A stretch of DNA of 10,813 bases. Origin: Porticoccaceae bacterium. GTDB lineage: Bacteria; Pseudomonadota; Gammaproteobacteria; Pseudomonadales; Porticoccaceae. The notes beneath the pieces were generated by a model, which saw only the letters and a list, made by a program, of their open reading frames with translations, had not been told where the DNA came from and made no database searches. How positions within the stretch are numbered: position 1 is the first letter of the stretch; each line of letters begins with the position of its first letter. Shown here piece by piece: positions 1 through 7,803 of this stretch. The stretch is from positions 1 to 10,813 of the forward strand of contig JALOAH010000116.1 of the NCBI GenBank assembly GCA_023228865.1, read 5' to 3'. The translations under genes were made by a program, and so were the position numbers.

Positions 1-901
1 TTTCAACTATTGACGGATCATAAATCCACAGATGGGCGGCAACCAGGGCGCGCCAGGGTGAAAATTGCGCCAGCCAGGCTTTTGCCGTCTCCATATCAAC
101 TTTCTCCGACTCCCCAAGCAGCTTCTGAATTCCGCGGCGAACAGCGACATCGCCGTGCAAGGAACCATCCAGCCAGCCGAAACCGCGCAGCAGGCTGTAA
201 TTTACCGTCCAGGGGCCGATGCCAGGCACCGCCAAAAGTTTATTTTCAATGGTTTTTATGGGCATGGTTTGCAGCCACTGGTGCAATGGCAATTGCCCGT
301 TGCACACCAACTCCGACAGGGTGAGCAGGGTGCGGGCTTTGGTTTCGGAAAAACCGGCGGTGCGCAGTGCCTGTGGTTTGATGGCGGCAATCTGAGGTGC
401 TTCCGGGTAACACCAAAGCCCCGATGAATGGCGAACACCAGCGGTTTGTATGAGTTTGCGGCGAACAGAAACCGCAGCATGGATGCTTATCTGCTGACCG
501 GTTATCGCCCATGTCAAGGCTTCAAAGGGACTGTTTGTCATGGGCACCCGCAACCCACGCTGACGACGAAGGAGATGCCGAAGGCAGTAATGATGGCGGT
601 ATTTTTCTTCAAAAGCGTCAATATCCTGGGATAATCCCAGCATCCGTTGCACCATGGCAATCAACGGTTGCTCATCATTGGGGACGGCCTGGCCATCGAC
701 GCAGAGTTCGGCCTGAGCACGGTTATTGTCAAAATAAACAGTTAAGCGCGCGGGCAGACCTCGCCACACCAGGCCTTTTTGTAGTGATTCGGGGGCCACC
801 ACTTCGGCAATTTGCTGGCGGTCGCGGCGATGAAAATTGAGAATATCGGCCACCCTGAACGCTTTTGGCAACCCCAGGGAGCAGGACAGGGTGGATGTCA
901 T
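1..901 (-). CDS. alkA: DNA-3-methyladenine glycosylase II (AlkA), 3' end cut by window edge
   Basis: A reading frame opens at ATG 901 and stays open for 300 codons to the left edge. The product excises alkylated bases such as 3-methyladenine, starting base excision repair. Residues 1-~110 fit the AlkA N-terminal domain. Residues ~125-292 form the HhH-GPD glycosylase fold: PFEALTWAITGQQIS resembles the family's 'FE..VRAILGQ.VS', the helix-hairpin-helix is VPGIGPWTVNY (~225-235), LHGDVAVRR places the catalytic Asp at D251 (aligned by eye with E. coli D238), and SPWRALVAAHLW (~281-292) matches the C-terminal 'PWRSYALLHIW'. E. coli AlkA has 282 residues, so only a few codons are probably missing. 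It lies 85 bases after ada on the same strand, and Ada activates alkA in E. coli, so co-expression is likely. The upstream GAGA is only a weak ribosome site. Identity is firm; the exact end is not visible. Confidence 0.93.
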   Translation of the reverse strand, partial: MTSTLSCSLGLPKAFRVADILNFHRRDRQQIAEVVAPESLQKGLVWRGLPARLTVYFDNNRAQAELCVDGQAVPNDEQPLIAMVQRMLGLSQDIDAFEEKYRHHYCLRHLLRRQRGLRVPMTNSPFEALTWAITGQQISIHAAVSVRRKLIQTAGVRHSSGLWCYPEAPQIAAIKPQALRTAGFSETKARTLLTLSELVCNGQLPLHQWLQTMPIKTIENKLLAVPGIGPWTVNYSLLRGFGWLDGSLHGDVAVRRGIQKLLGESEKVDMETAKAWLAQFSPWRALVAAHLWIYDPSIVE

Positions 902-986
902 TGCCACTGTCTCATGCCCAGGGTGAAAAATAATGCCGGGGTATGACGTTGGTCGGAGCGAAACGAGGAAACGGGGTGGCGTTTCA

Positions 987-2114
987 TTATTTCTTTACCA
1001 CAGGCGCCTTTTCGCAGCCCGTGGATTGCCCATTGACTTCGCGGGCGAGCAGAGCGCGCTTGCGTTCGATGCCCCAGCGGTAACCGGAAATACTGCCGTC
1101 GCTGCGCACCACTCTATGGCAGGGAATGGCAACAGCCAAAGGGTTTGCGGCACAGGCGGTGGCAACTGCGCGGGTAGCTTGGGGGGAGCCGATACGCTCT
1201 GCCACCTGAGAATAGCTCAGTGTCGAGCCTGGAGGAATGGCCTGCAATGCCTGCCAGACACGCTGTTGAAATGCGGTTCCACGAATATCCAGAGGTAAAT
1301 CCAGTCCGGTTTCCGGTGCTTCCACGAATCCAACTACCAGGGCGACACACTGCTCAAAATCCCTGTCACCGCCGATGAGTTCGGCGTTTGGAAAGCGCTG
1401 TTCGAGGCCGTTGACGAGTTCTTCGGGGGAGTCGCCCATAAAAATGGCGCAAACTCCCCTGCTGGTGGCGGCAACCAGAATACTGCCAAGGGAGCATTGG
1501 CCGACGGCAAAGTGGATGGCAAGGCCTGCGCCACCACGGCGGTAGCGGTTTGGCGTCATGCCCAAAAGCTGGTGGGTTTTGGTGTAGAAGGCGCTATTGG
1601 CATTAAAGCCCGCATCAAAAATAGCCTGGGTAATGTTGACGTTGCGGTTGAGTCCCTCGCGAATTCTGTTGGCGCGCCGGGCTGTTGCGTAGGCTTTTGG
1701 GGTTAAACCCGTAACCTGCTTGAATAGGCGATGGAGATGGTAGGGGCTGAGATTGGCACGCTCGGCCAATGCCGACAGGGTAGGCGGGGATTCGGCATTG
1801 TCGATGTCGCGGCAGAGCCTGGTTATTAGCGCCAGGTGCCCCTTTGATATTGGCAGCTGATTGGGCTTGCAACGTTTGCAGGGGCGAAATCCCGCCTCCT
1901 CGGCGTCTGCCCCAGTGAGATAAAAAAGGATGTTTTCACGTTTCGGTGTGCGTGCGCCGCAGGCGGGTCGGCAGTAAACCCCGGTGGTTTTAACGGCATA
2001 AAAGAAGCGGCCATCGGCCGTGTTGTCGCGGTTAATTACTGCGCGCCAAAAAGCATTTTTGAGCTGCGCGGTCAACAGGGCATCAGTGGGCTTGGCGGCT
2101 ACTTTCCTCGACAT
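987..2114 (-). CDS. ada: Ada: bifunctional methyl-phosphotriester / O6-methylguanine-DNA methyltransferase and transcription activator
   Basis: Ada transfers methyl groups from damaged DNA irreversibly to its own cysteines. In E. coli the N-terminally methylated form activates the adaptive-response genes. The ATG at 2114 (375 aa) is chosen because GGAG lies about 8 bases upstream and the E. coli protein has 354 aa; the frame could extend 39 codons to 2231, but that segment has no family resemblance. Domains: zinc/methyl-acceptor domain ~20-90 with GVYCRPACGAR and RPCKRCKP (C48, C52, C79, C82; C48 is the expected phosphotriester acceptor); AraC-type helix-turn-helix ~95-192; methyltransferase domain ~200-360 with IPCHRVVRSDGSISGYRWG, where C332 is the O6-methylguanine acceptor. 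All key cysteines are present, so the protein looks complete. alkA follows 85 bases downstream. It is preceded by a 149-base gap after the DUF2970 gene, so it may have its own, self-activated promoter. Confidence 0.96.
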   Translation of the reverse strand: MSRKVAAKPTDALLTAQLKNAFWRAVINRDNTADGRFFYAVKTTGVYCRPACGARTPKRENILFYLTGADAEEAGFRPCKRCKPNQLPISKGHLALITRLCRDIDNAESPPTLSALAERANLSPYHLHRLFKQVTGLTPKAYATARRANRIREGLNRNVNITQAIFDAGFNANSAFYTKTHQLLGMTPNRYRRGGAGLAIHFAVGQCSLGSILVAATSRGVCAIFMGDSPEELVNGLEQRFPNAELIGGDRDFEQCVALVVGFVEAPETGLDLPLDIRGTAFQQRVWQALQAIPPGSTLSYSQVAERIGSPQATRAVATACAANPLAVAIPCHRVVRSDGSISGYRWGIERKRALLAREVNGQSTGCEKAPVVKK

Positions 2115-2192
2115 GCTGATCTCCACAGAGTTCGATGCTCGAAGTGTAGTTGCTGCCAAACCGAATAACACTCTGAAACTTGCTGTTGAATG

Positions 2193-2198
2193 TTGCGC
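2193..2198 (-). promoter_or_regulatory. Possible Ada-box core upstream of ada
   Basis: Read on the minus strand, the ada leader contains CAGCGCAACA, which carries the GCGCAA core of the E. coli ada promoter box (AAAGCGCAA). It lies 79 bases before the ada ATG. Plausible but weak promoter hexamers follow (for example TACACT near 2140), as expected of an activator-dependent promoter. A six-base match can arise by chance, so this is only a candidate. Confidence 0.25.
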
Positions 2199-2263
2199 TG
2201 CAGTTCTGGGGTCAACCCCGGTGGATTTCAACGTGCATATGATGTGGTTTCGTCACTGCAGGG

Positions 2264-2482
2264 TTAAACGCCGGCATTTTTAAGCACCAGTTTGACCACA
2301 GTTATTATGGTGGCAATAAAAATAATGGTAAAAATGATGCCGGCAACGATAAAGGTTTTAATGTTGCCGTGTTTGAAATCCCGCTCGCGATTTTTACTGC
2401 TTTGCACTCCCAGTGCTGCCGCCATTGTACTTTTGACAATGGCGGCAAAGCCGGGTTTTGATTCCTGGTTTTTATCCGTCAT
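2264..2482 (-). CDS. DUF2970 small membrane protein
   Basis: This 72-residue protein has a soluble N-terminal half with the phrase AAALGVQSSKNRERDFKHG (18-39) and one hydrophobic stretch, roughly residues 43-65 (TFIVAGIIFTIIFIATIITV), then a short Lys-containing tail. The VQS-KNRERDF-HG signature followed by a single membrane helix is what I recognise as the DUF2970 family of Proteobacteria, whose function is unknown. It starts 20 bases after the metH stop, with a purine-rich GAGAGCGAG just upstream, so it is probably cotranscribed with metH. The helix suggests inner-membrane location. No catalytic motif is visible. It is intact and of usual length for the family. Confidence 0.85.
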   Translation of the reverse strand: MTDKNQESKPGFAAIVKSTMAAALGVQSSKNRERDFKHGNIKTFIVAGIIFTIIFIATIITVVKLVLKNAGV

Positions 2483-2502
2483 GGCTCGCTCTCATTCTGG
2501 TA

Positions 2503-5500
2503 TCAGTAACCGAGATTCGGGCTGAGCCATCTCTCCAGCTCGCCAACCTCTACACCTTTGCGCTCTGCTAGGGATTCTACCTGATCCCGCTGAATCTTAC
2601 CCACATTGAAGTAGCGGGATTCCGGGTGGGAAAAATAAAGGCCGCTAACAGAGGCTGCAGGGAGCATGGCAAAACTGTCTGTCAATGTGATTTTCGCTTT
2701 GGATTCCGCGTCGAGAAGGGAAAAAATGGTGGTTTTTTCGGTGTGATCTGGACAGGCCGGATAGCCGGGTGCCGGGCGAATGCCCTGGTATTTCTCGCGG
2801 ATAAGTTCAGCGTTGTCGAGGTTTTCGTTCGCAGCGTATCCCCAGAACTCCTTTCTTACCCGCTGATGCAGTTTTTCCGCCAGAGACTCGGCGAGACGAT
2901 CCGCCAGGGCTTTGACCATGATCGAGTTGTAGTCGTCGTGGTTGGCTTCGTATTCTTTGGCCAGCTCGGCGGCGCCGATCCCCGCAGTGACGGCAAAGGC
3001 GCCCACGTAATCGGCAACCCCGGATTCTTTGGGGGCAATAAAGTCGGCGAGGGAGTACATGGTGTTACTGGCACCTGGTTTCTGAGTTTGTTGGCGCAAC
3101 TGGTGAAATACGGCCAGGGGTTTTTCTCTGGTTTCGTCGGCGTAGACGGCGATGTCGTCGCTGTTGATGCGATTGGCAGGCCACAAACCAAAGACGGCTT
3201 TTGCTTGCAGGCGTTTTTCGGCGATGAGTTTTTTCAGCATTTCCTGGGCATCGCTGAAAAGCTGCCTGGCGGTTTCCCCCACCACATTGTCAGTGAGGAT
3301 GGCAGGGTATTTGCCCATCAGATCCCAGGTGATAAAAAAGGGTGTCCAGTCGATACTGTCCACCAATTCTTCAAGGGGGTAATCCTCAAACACAGTCACC
3401 CCTGTTGCTGTTGGCGCCGGTGGCTGGTAATTGCGCCAATCCCACTGAAAACCTGCGGCAACGGCATCCGCATAGGGCAGGGTGGTACCCCTGGGTTGGC
3501 GTTTGGCGTTGCGTTCGCGAACCACTTCATACTCGGCGCGAACTTCCGCTGCCAGCTGGGCGCGGTGTTCGTGGCTGATAAGACGGCTGGCGATACCCAC
3601 GGCGCGGGAGGCGTCTGGCACATAGATAGCCTGACCTCGATTGTATTTGGGGTCAATCTTGACGGCAGTGTGGGCTTTTGAAGTGGTGGCGCCGCCGATC
3701 ATCAACGGCAGATTCATGCCCAGACGCTCCATTTCTGCAGCCACATGCACCATTTCATCCAGAGAGGGCGTAATCAGGCCGGACAGGCCAATAATATCCA
3801 CCTTTTCGTCGATGGCAGTTTGGAGAATTTTTTCCGCCGCCACCATCACGCCCAGATCAATGACCTCGTAGTTGTTGCACTGGAGAACAACGCCGACAAT
3901 ATTTTTACCGATGTCGTGAACATCGCCCTTTACAGTGGCCATGAGAATGCGGCCATTGGCTTCGGCGCCTTCCTCCTTTTCAGCCTCAATAAAAGGCTGT
4001 AAATAGGCAACCGCTTGTTTCATAACCCTGGCGGACTTCACCACCTGGGGCAGAAACATTTTGCCTTCGCCAAAAAGATCGCCAACCACATTCATGCCAT
4101 CCATCAAGGGGCCTTCGATAACATCCAGAGGACGGGCAGAAAGTTTGCGAGCATCTTCGGTGTCCTCTTCAATAAAGGCATTGATACCTTTTACCAAAGA
4201 GTACTCGAGGCGCTTTATCACCGGCCAGTTGCGCCATTCCAGATCCTGCTTGCTTTCTTTTTTGCCGTCGCTGCGGTATTTCTCGGCAATGGCGAGGAGG
4301 TTTTCAGTGGCGTCGATTCCCTGGGCGGGTTTGCGGTTGAGAATGACATCCTCGACCGCAACCCGCAGCTCTTCGGGAAGATCGTCGTAAACAGCCAGCT
4401 GCCCGGCATTGACAATGCCCATGGACAAGCCTGCCTTGATGGCGTGGTAGAGAAATACCGAGTGAATGGCTTCGCGAACCGTATTGTTGCCGCGAAACGA
4501 GAAGGATACATTGCTAATGCCGCCGGAAATGCGTGTGCCGGGAAGATTCTTGGTGATCCATTCACAGGCCTGAATAAAATCCAGGGCGTAGTTGTTGTGC
4601 TCCTCAATGCCGGTGGCCACAGCGAAAACGTTGGGGTCGAAAATAATATCGCTGGGGTTAAAGCCGACTTTTTTGGTGAGGATGTCGTAGCAGCGTTGGC
4701 AAATTTCCTTGCGGCGCTCAAGGTTGTCCGCCTGCCCCCGCTCATCGAATGCCATCACAACCACGGCAGCGCCATAGCGTTTGCACAATCTGGCTTGCTC
4801 AATAAAAGGCGCTTCCCCTTCTTTCAGGCTGATGGAATTGACCACCGCTTTGCCCTGAATGCATTTCAGTCCCGCTTCGATGACATGCCATTTGGAGGAA
4901 TCCACCATAATGGGAATGCGGGAAATATCTGGCTCTGAAGCGATTAACTTGAGAAATGTGGTCATGGCATGGACGGCGTCGAGCATGCCTTCATCCATGT
5001 TGACATCGATGATCTGGGCGCCGTTTTCCACCTGGTCACGGGCCACATCCAGGGCGGTGGCGTAGTCGCCGTTGAGAACAAGGCGCTTGAATTGCGCCGA
5101 ACCGGTGACATTGCAGCGCTCGCCCACATTGACGAACAGGGAGTCTGCCGTAATATTGAATGGCTCCAGCCCCGACAAGCGGCACGCGGCGGCTATGTTC
5201 GGTGTCTTTCGCGGCTTAATGCCGGCCACCGCGCCGGCAATGGCGCGGATATGCTCTGGGCGGGTGCCGCAGCAACCGCCGACGATATTGACAAAGCCAC
5301 TTTCGGCAAATTCTTTGATGGTGGCGGCGGTCTGGGCTGCAGATTCGTCGTATTCGCCAAATTCATTGGGCAGACCGGCATTGGGGTGGACGCTGACAAG
5401 GGTGCTGGCGACACGGGCAATTTCTTCAATATGGGGGCGTAGCTGTTTGCCGCCCAGGGCGCAGTTGAGGCCAATGGAAAAGAGGCTGCCGTGAGCCAGT

Positions 5501-6213
5501 GAGTTCCAGAAAGCTTCTGGTGTCTGGCCGGAAAGGGTGCGGCCGCTGGCGTCGGTAATAGTGCCGGACACCATAATGGGCAGGCGAACACCTAGGCGGT
5601 CAAAGACATTTTCCACAGCAAACAGCGCCGCCTTGGCATTGAGGGTGTCAAAAACCGTTTCGATGAGGATCAGGTCGGAACCGCCTTCAATGAGTGCGGT
5701 AGTGGCAACTTCATAGCCTTCGCGCAGTTCATCAAAAGTGATATTGCGGGCGCCTGGATCATTGACATCCGGCGACAGGGAACAGGTTCGGCTGGTGGGG
5801 CCGAGAACACCGGCGACCCAGCGGGGTCTGCCAGTGTTCTCGGTCACCTGGTCAGCAACCTGGCGAGCGATGGCTGCGCCTTGAAAATTAAGCTCCGCCA
5901 CCAGATCCTGCATGCCGTAGTCGAGCTGGGAAACCGCTGTTGAGTTAAAGGTATTGGTTTCAATAATATCGGCGCCGGCATCCAGATAGGCGCGGTGGAT
6001 ATCGCTGATAATGTCGGGCTGGGTGAGAATCAGCAAATCGTTATTGCCTTTGAGGTCTGACGGCCATTCGTGAAAACGCTGACCGCGAAAATCGCTTTCG
6101 CTGAGCCTATACCCCTGAATCATGGTGCCCATGGCGCCATCCATCACCAGGATTCTCTCCCTGGTTGCTTGGTGGAGTGCATTGAGTCGCTGATCTCTGG
6201 GAGTATTTGCCAT
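2503..6213 (-). CDS. metH: Cobalamin-dependent methionine synthase MetH
   Basis: MetH moves a methyl group from 5-methyltetrahydrofolate through cob(I)alamin to homocysteine, giving methionine and tetrahydrofolate in the cytoplasm. The 1236 residues match the usual ~1230. Domains in order: homocysteine-binding barrel (~15-330) with zinc cysteines C251 (GLNCALGG) and C314/C315 ([11 protein letters not shown]); pterin-binding domain (~355-620) starting at [13 protein letters not shown]; helical cap (~660-745); B12 domain with GDVHDIGKN, where H766 is the cobalt ligand, and the matching Asp D764 and SGL serine S811; reactivation domain (~920-1236) with [12 protein letters not shown] (1146-1157) and ESRYFNVG for S-adenosylmethionine binding. 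All modules and ligands are present, so it should be active and able to be reductively reactivated. No strong Shine-Dalgarno precedes the ATG (AAGACAG only). It is divergent from nfuA, shares a control region with it, and is followed by the DUF2970 gene. Confidence 0.98.
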   Translation of the reverse strand: MANTPRDQRLNALHQATRERILVMDGAMGTMIQGYRLSESDFRGQRFHEWPSDLKGNNDLLILTQPDIISDIHRAYLDAGADIIETNTFNSTAVSQLDYGMQDLVAELNFQGAAIARQVADQVTENTGRPRWVAGVLGPTSRTCSLSPDVNDPGARNITFDELREGYEVATTALIEGGSDLILIETVFDTLNAKAALFAVENVFDRLGVRLPIMVSGTITDASGRTLSGQTPEAFWNSLAHGSLFSIGLNCALGGKQLRPHIEEIARVASTLVSVHPNAGLPNEFGEYDESAAQTAATIKEFAESGFVNIVGGCCGTRPEHIRAIAGAVAGIKPRKTPNIAAACRLSGLEPFNITADSLFVNVGERCNVTGSAQFKRLVLNGDYATALDVARDQVENGAQIIDVNMDEGMLDAVHAMTTFLKLIASEPDISRIPIMVDSSKWHVIEAGLKCIQGKAVVNSISLKEGEAPFIEQARLCKRYGAAVVVMAFDERGQADNLERRKEICQRCYDILTKKVGFNPSDIIFDPNVFAVATGIEEHNNYALDFIQACEWITKNLPGTRISGGISNVSFSFRGNNTVREAIHSVFLYHAIKAGLSMGIVNAGQLAVYDDLPEELRVAVEDVILNRKPAQGIDATENLLAIAEKYRSDGKKESKQDLEWRNWPVIKRLEYSLVKGINAFIEEDTEDARKLSARPLDVIEGPLMDGMNVVGDLFGEGKMFLPQVVKSARVMKQAVAYLQPFIEAEKEEGAEANGRILMATVKGDVHDIGKNIVGVVLQCNNYEVIDLGVMVAAEKILQTAIDEKVDIIGLSGLITPSLDEMVHVAAEMERLGMNLPLMIGGATTSKAHTAVKIDPKYNRGQAIYVPDASRAVGIASRLISHEHRAQLAAEVRAEYEVVRERNAKRQPRGTTLPYADAVAAGFQWDWRNYQPPAPTATGVTVFEDYPLEELVDSIDWTPFFITWDLMGKYPAILTDNVVGETARQLFSDAQEMLKKLIAEKRLQAKAVFGLWPANRINSDDIAVYADETREKPLAVFHQLRQQTQKPGASNTMYSLADFIAPKESGVADYVGAFAVTAGIGAAELAKEYEANHDDYNSIMVKALADRLAESLAEKLHQRVRKEFWGYAANENLDNAELIREKYQGIRPAPGYPACPDHTEKTTIFSLLDAESKAKITLTDSFAMLPAASVSGLYFSHPESRYFNVGKIQRDQVESLAERKGVEVGELERWLSPNLGY

Positions 6214-6250
6214 GATTTACTGTCTTGTTGTCCGGTTGAAGAGGGCGGCA

Positions 6251-6278
6251 ATTCTAGCATGCCTGAACTATATATCAA
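6251..6278 (-). promoter_or_regulatory. metH promoter (sigma-70 type)
   Basis: On the minus strand, TTGATA (6278-6273, 5 of 6 to TTGACA) is followed by a 16-base spacer and TAGAAT (6256-6251, 5 of 6 to TATAAT). The bases before the -10 (TGC) also make it an extended -10. Transcription would start near 6244, leaving a leader of only about 30 bases before the metH ATG. The -35 lies within the palindrome at 6266-6297. Confidence 0.65.
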
Positions 6279-6297
6279 AATATTTTGATATATAGTT
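6266..6297. promoter_or_regulatory. Perfect 32-bp palindrome over the metH -35, probable operator
   Basis: The half-site AACTATATATCAAAAT is followed directly by its exact reverse complement with no spacer or mismatch, and the symmetry breaks at the next base on each side. It covers the -35 of the metH promoter, so a bound dimer would block polymerase. It is AT-rich, has no GC stem or T tract for a terminator, and does not resemble the E. coli MetJ box (AGACGTCT). In several Proteobacteria the ArsR-family regulator SahR controls metH, so a SahR-like operator is a reasonable inference; I cannot confirm the motif from memory. Confidence 0.6.
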
Positions 6298-6370
6298 GGC
6301 GTTGGGACATTTCGCCATCAGCAAAAGGTGGTCAACGCAATGGTTGCTAGGAGAAAACAAAATCCACAGC

Positions 6371-6399
6371 TTGTAGGTGCTGTGAAGCCCTGATAAAAT
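6371..6399 (+). promoter_or_regulatory. nfuA promoter, extended -10
   Basis: TAAAAT (6394-6399, 5 of 6 to consensus) is preceded by TGA, giving an extended -10. TTGTAG (6371-6376) lies 17 bases upstream as a weak -35. The predicted start near 6406 falls inside the IscR site, and the ATG at 6429 follows after about 23 bases. Confidence 0.55.
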
Positions 6400-6422
6400 A
6401 CATGACTAAATTAGTCAGGTAT
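6398..6422 (+). promoter_or_regulatory. Type 1 IscR binding site
   Basis: The 25 bases carry the central GACTAAATTAGTC flanked by ATA at the left and GGTAT at the right. Compared by eye with the E. coli type 1 IscR consensus (ATASYYGACTRWWWYAGTCRRSTAT), only one position disagrees. Type 1 sites are bound by the [2Fe-2S] form of IscR. The site overlaps the end of the nfuA -10 and the predicted transcription start, which predicts repression when Fe-S clusters are plentiful and release under iron limitation or oxidative stress. nfuA is an IscR target in E. coli. Confidence 0.8.
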
Positions 6423-6428
6423 AGAAAT

Positions 6429-7028
6429 ATGTCCTCGAACCCATTGGTCGATAGCATTAACATTACTGAAAGTGCGGAAAACTATCTCGCTGATCTGCTC
6501 GCCAAACAAAATTGTGACGGCATTGGCATCCGCATGTTTGTCAGCGATCCCGGTACCCCGAAAGCTGAAACCTGCATTGCCTATTGCCGTCCCGGCGAAG
6601 AAAAGGAAGGGGACGAAATCAGGGAGTTGAGCAAATTCCGAGTCTATCTCGAAAAACGCAGCCTGCCATTTCTGGAAGATGCCAAGGTGGAATATTCTTC
6701 AGACCGAATGGGCGGCCAGCTCACCATCCGCGCCCCCAATTCCCGCGCTCCCAAAGTCAGCGATGACAGCCCCATCGAGGACAAAATTAACTATGTGCTT
6801 CAAAGTGACGTCAACCCCAGCCTGGCCTCACACGGCGGCATGGTGTCGCTGGAAGATATTGTCGATGGCGTTGCCATTCTGCGTTTTGGCGGTGGTTGCC
6901 AGGGTTGTGGCATGGTGGATGTGACCCTCAAACAAGGGGTGGAAGCCACGCTGCTGGAAAAGGTTCCCGAACTTCGCGGCGTCCGTGATGTGACTGACCA
7001 CTCAGATACAACCAACGCCTTTATGTAA
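6429..7028 (+). CDS. nfuA: Fe-S biogenesis protein NfuA
   Basis: NfuA carries a [4Fe-4S] cluster and delivers it to apo-proteins, mainly under oxidative stress or iron limitation. The 199 residues compare with 191 in E. coli. Residues ~11-105 form the degenerate A-type (HesB/IscA-like) domain ([35 protein letters not shown]). Residues ~115-195 form the Nfu domain ([47 protein letters not shown]), with cluster ligands C157 and C160 in the CxxC. The ATG at 6429 is preferred because AGGT lies upstream and because the in-frame ATG at 6402 sits inside the IscR site and upstream of the predicted transcript start. It is divergent from metH. It appears single-cistron, since a hairpin follows its stop. 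Confidence 0.97.
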   Translation: MSSNPLVDSINITESAENYLADLLAKQNCDGIGIRMFVSDPGTPKAETCIAYCRPGEEKEGDEIRELSKFRVYLEKRSLPFLEDAKVEYSSDRMGGQLTIRAPNSRAPKVSDDSPIEDKINYVLQSDVNPSLASHGGMVSLEDIVDGVAILRFGGGCQGCGMVDVTLKQGVEATLLEKVPELRGVRDVTDHSDTTNAFM

Positions 7029-7077
7029 GATTTCTGCAATATAAGCGTCTGCCTTTTCATTCTTCCACTGGATTGAC

Positions 7078-7097
7078 TAGCCCCCAATAGGGGGCTA
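7078..7097 (+). terminator. Hairpin after nfuA, probable terminator
   Basis: TAGCCCCC, loop AATA, then GGGGGCTA form a perfect 8-bp GC-rich stem 49 bases after the nfuA stop. The following AAGTTTCGTTTG is only moderately T-rich, so termination may be partial. It separates nfuA from the lytic transglycosylase gene, which starts 44 bases later. Confidence 0.6.
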
Positions 7098-7141
7098 AAG
7101 TTTCGTTTGTGCAACTAATCTGACTCCGATCAGCTCAGCCC

Positions 7142-7792
7142 ATGGAAGAACAACGACAACAACAAACAGGCCTGATGCCCCTGTATTCCTGCAGAGTCAA
7201 TGCCAGCCTGGTGATGGGCGCTCTTTCACTGTGTCTTTTTTGCAACCTTGCCCAGGCTGAAATCTACAAATTCAAAGACAAGTTTGGCCGCATTATTTTT
7301 ACCGATGTGCCTAAAACCAGCGAGTACGTCAAGGTTCAACTGAAAGGTTGGAGCGATCCCACCAGGTCGATGAATCCCGCCCATGTGCGGGTGAATATGG
7401 AAAAATACAAGCTTTACGTTGAAAGTGCCGCCGAGCAGTACAACCTGCCTTTGCCCTTGCTTCATGCCGTGATTACCGTCGAGTCCGCATACAACCCCCA
7501 AGCGGTTTCCAGGGCTGGCGCCATGGGTTTGATGCAGCTGATGCCGGATACGGCAGAGCGCTTTGGCGTCAAAAATTCTTTTAGTCCTGACGAAAATATT
7601 CGCGGTGGTTCCCGCTACCTGCAACATCTGATGGGATTGTTTAAAGGCGATCTCAATCTTGTTCTCGCCGCATACAACGCTGGTGAAGGCGCGGTGATGA
7701 AGTACGGCAACAGTATTCCCCCCTATACAGAAACCCAGAACTATGTTCGCAAGGTAAAGCAATACCAGGTGATCTTTAGCCAGCAGTTGTAA
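7142..7792 (+). CDS. Secreted lytic transglycosylase (SLT domain) with DUF4124-type N-terminus
   Basis: Predicted to cleave peptidoglycan glycan strands non-hydrolytically in the periplasm, making 1,6-anhydromuramyl ends. In the 216-residue form, a hydrophobic signal segment (~20-39) ends in AQA before E40. Residues 40-~58 (EIYKFKDKFGRIIFTDVP) match the small DUF4124 motif common in exported proteobacterial proteins. The SLT domain spans ~98-212: E114 in VITVESAYNP is the catalytic acid, followed by AGAMGLMQLMP, ENIRGGSRYL, LAAYNAGEGAV and YTETQNYVRKV, all expected motifs. The start is uncertain: ATG 7142 has no clear ribosome site, while ATG 7175 (205 aa) has AGG just upstream and a more normal short signal-peptide N-terminus. 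There is no lipobox, so it is probably soluble in the periplasm. It converges on the SDR gene with an 11-base gap. Confidence 0.92.
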   Translation: MEEQRQQQTGLMPLYSCRVNASLVMGALSLCLFCNLAQAEIYKFKDKFGRIIFTDVPKTSEYVKVQLKGWSDPTRSMNPAHVRVNMEKYKLYVESAAEQYNLPLPLLHAVITVESAYNPQAVSRAGAMGLMQLMPDTAERFGVKNSFSPDENIRGGSRYLQHLMGLFKGDLNLVLAAYNAGEGAVMKYGNSIPPYTETQNYVRKVKQYQVIFSQQL

Positions 7793-7803
7793 TTATTTTT
7801 GGC

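Noticed and set aside
2115..2231. Longer Ada N-terminus from ATG 2231
   Set aside because: The 39 extra residues have no family resemblance, whereas ATG 2114 has a good Shine-Dalgarno and gives the normal length.
2626..4938. Long plus-strand open frames antisense to metH (about 350 and 307 codons)
   Set aside because: They lie wholly inside metH in another frame, have low-complexity Gly/Phe/Val-rich products with no motif, and metH itself is unmistakable. They are composition shadows.
6214..6265. Cobalamin or SAM riboswitch in the metH leader
   Set aside because: The predicted leader is only about 30 bases, far too short, and no B12-box or SAM-aptamer pattern is seen.
6402..6428. NfuA start at ATG 6402
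   Set aside because: It lies within the IscR site and before the predicted transcription start, and the extra nine residues are not part of the family.
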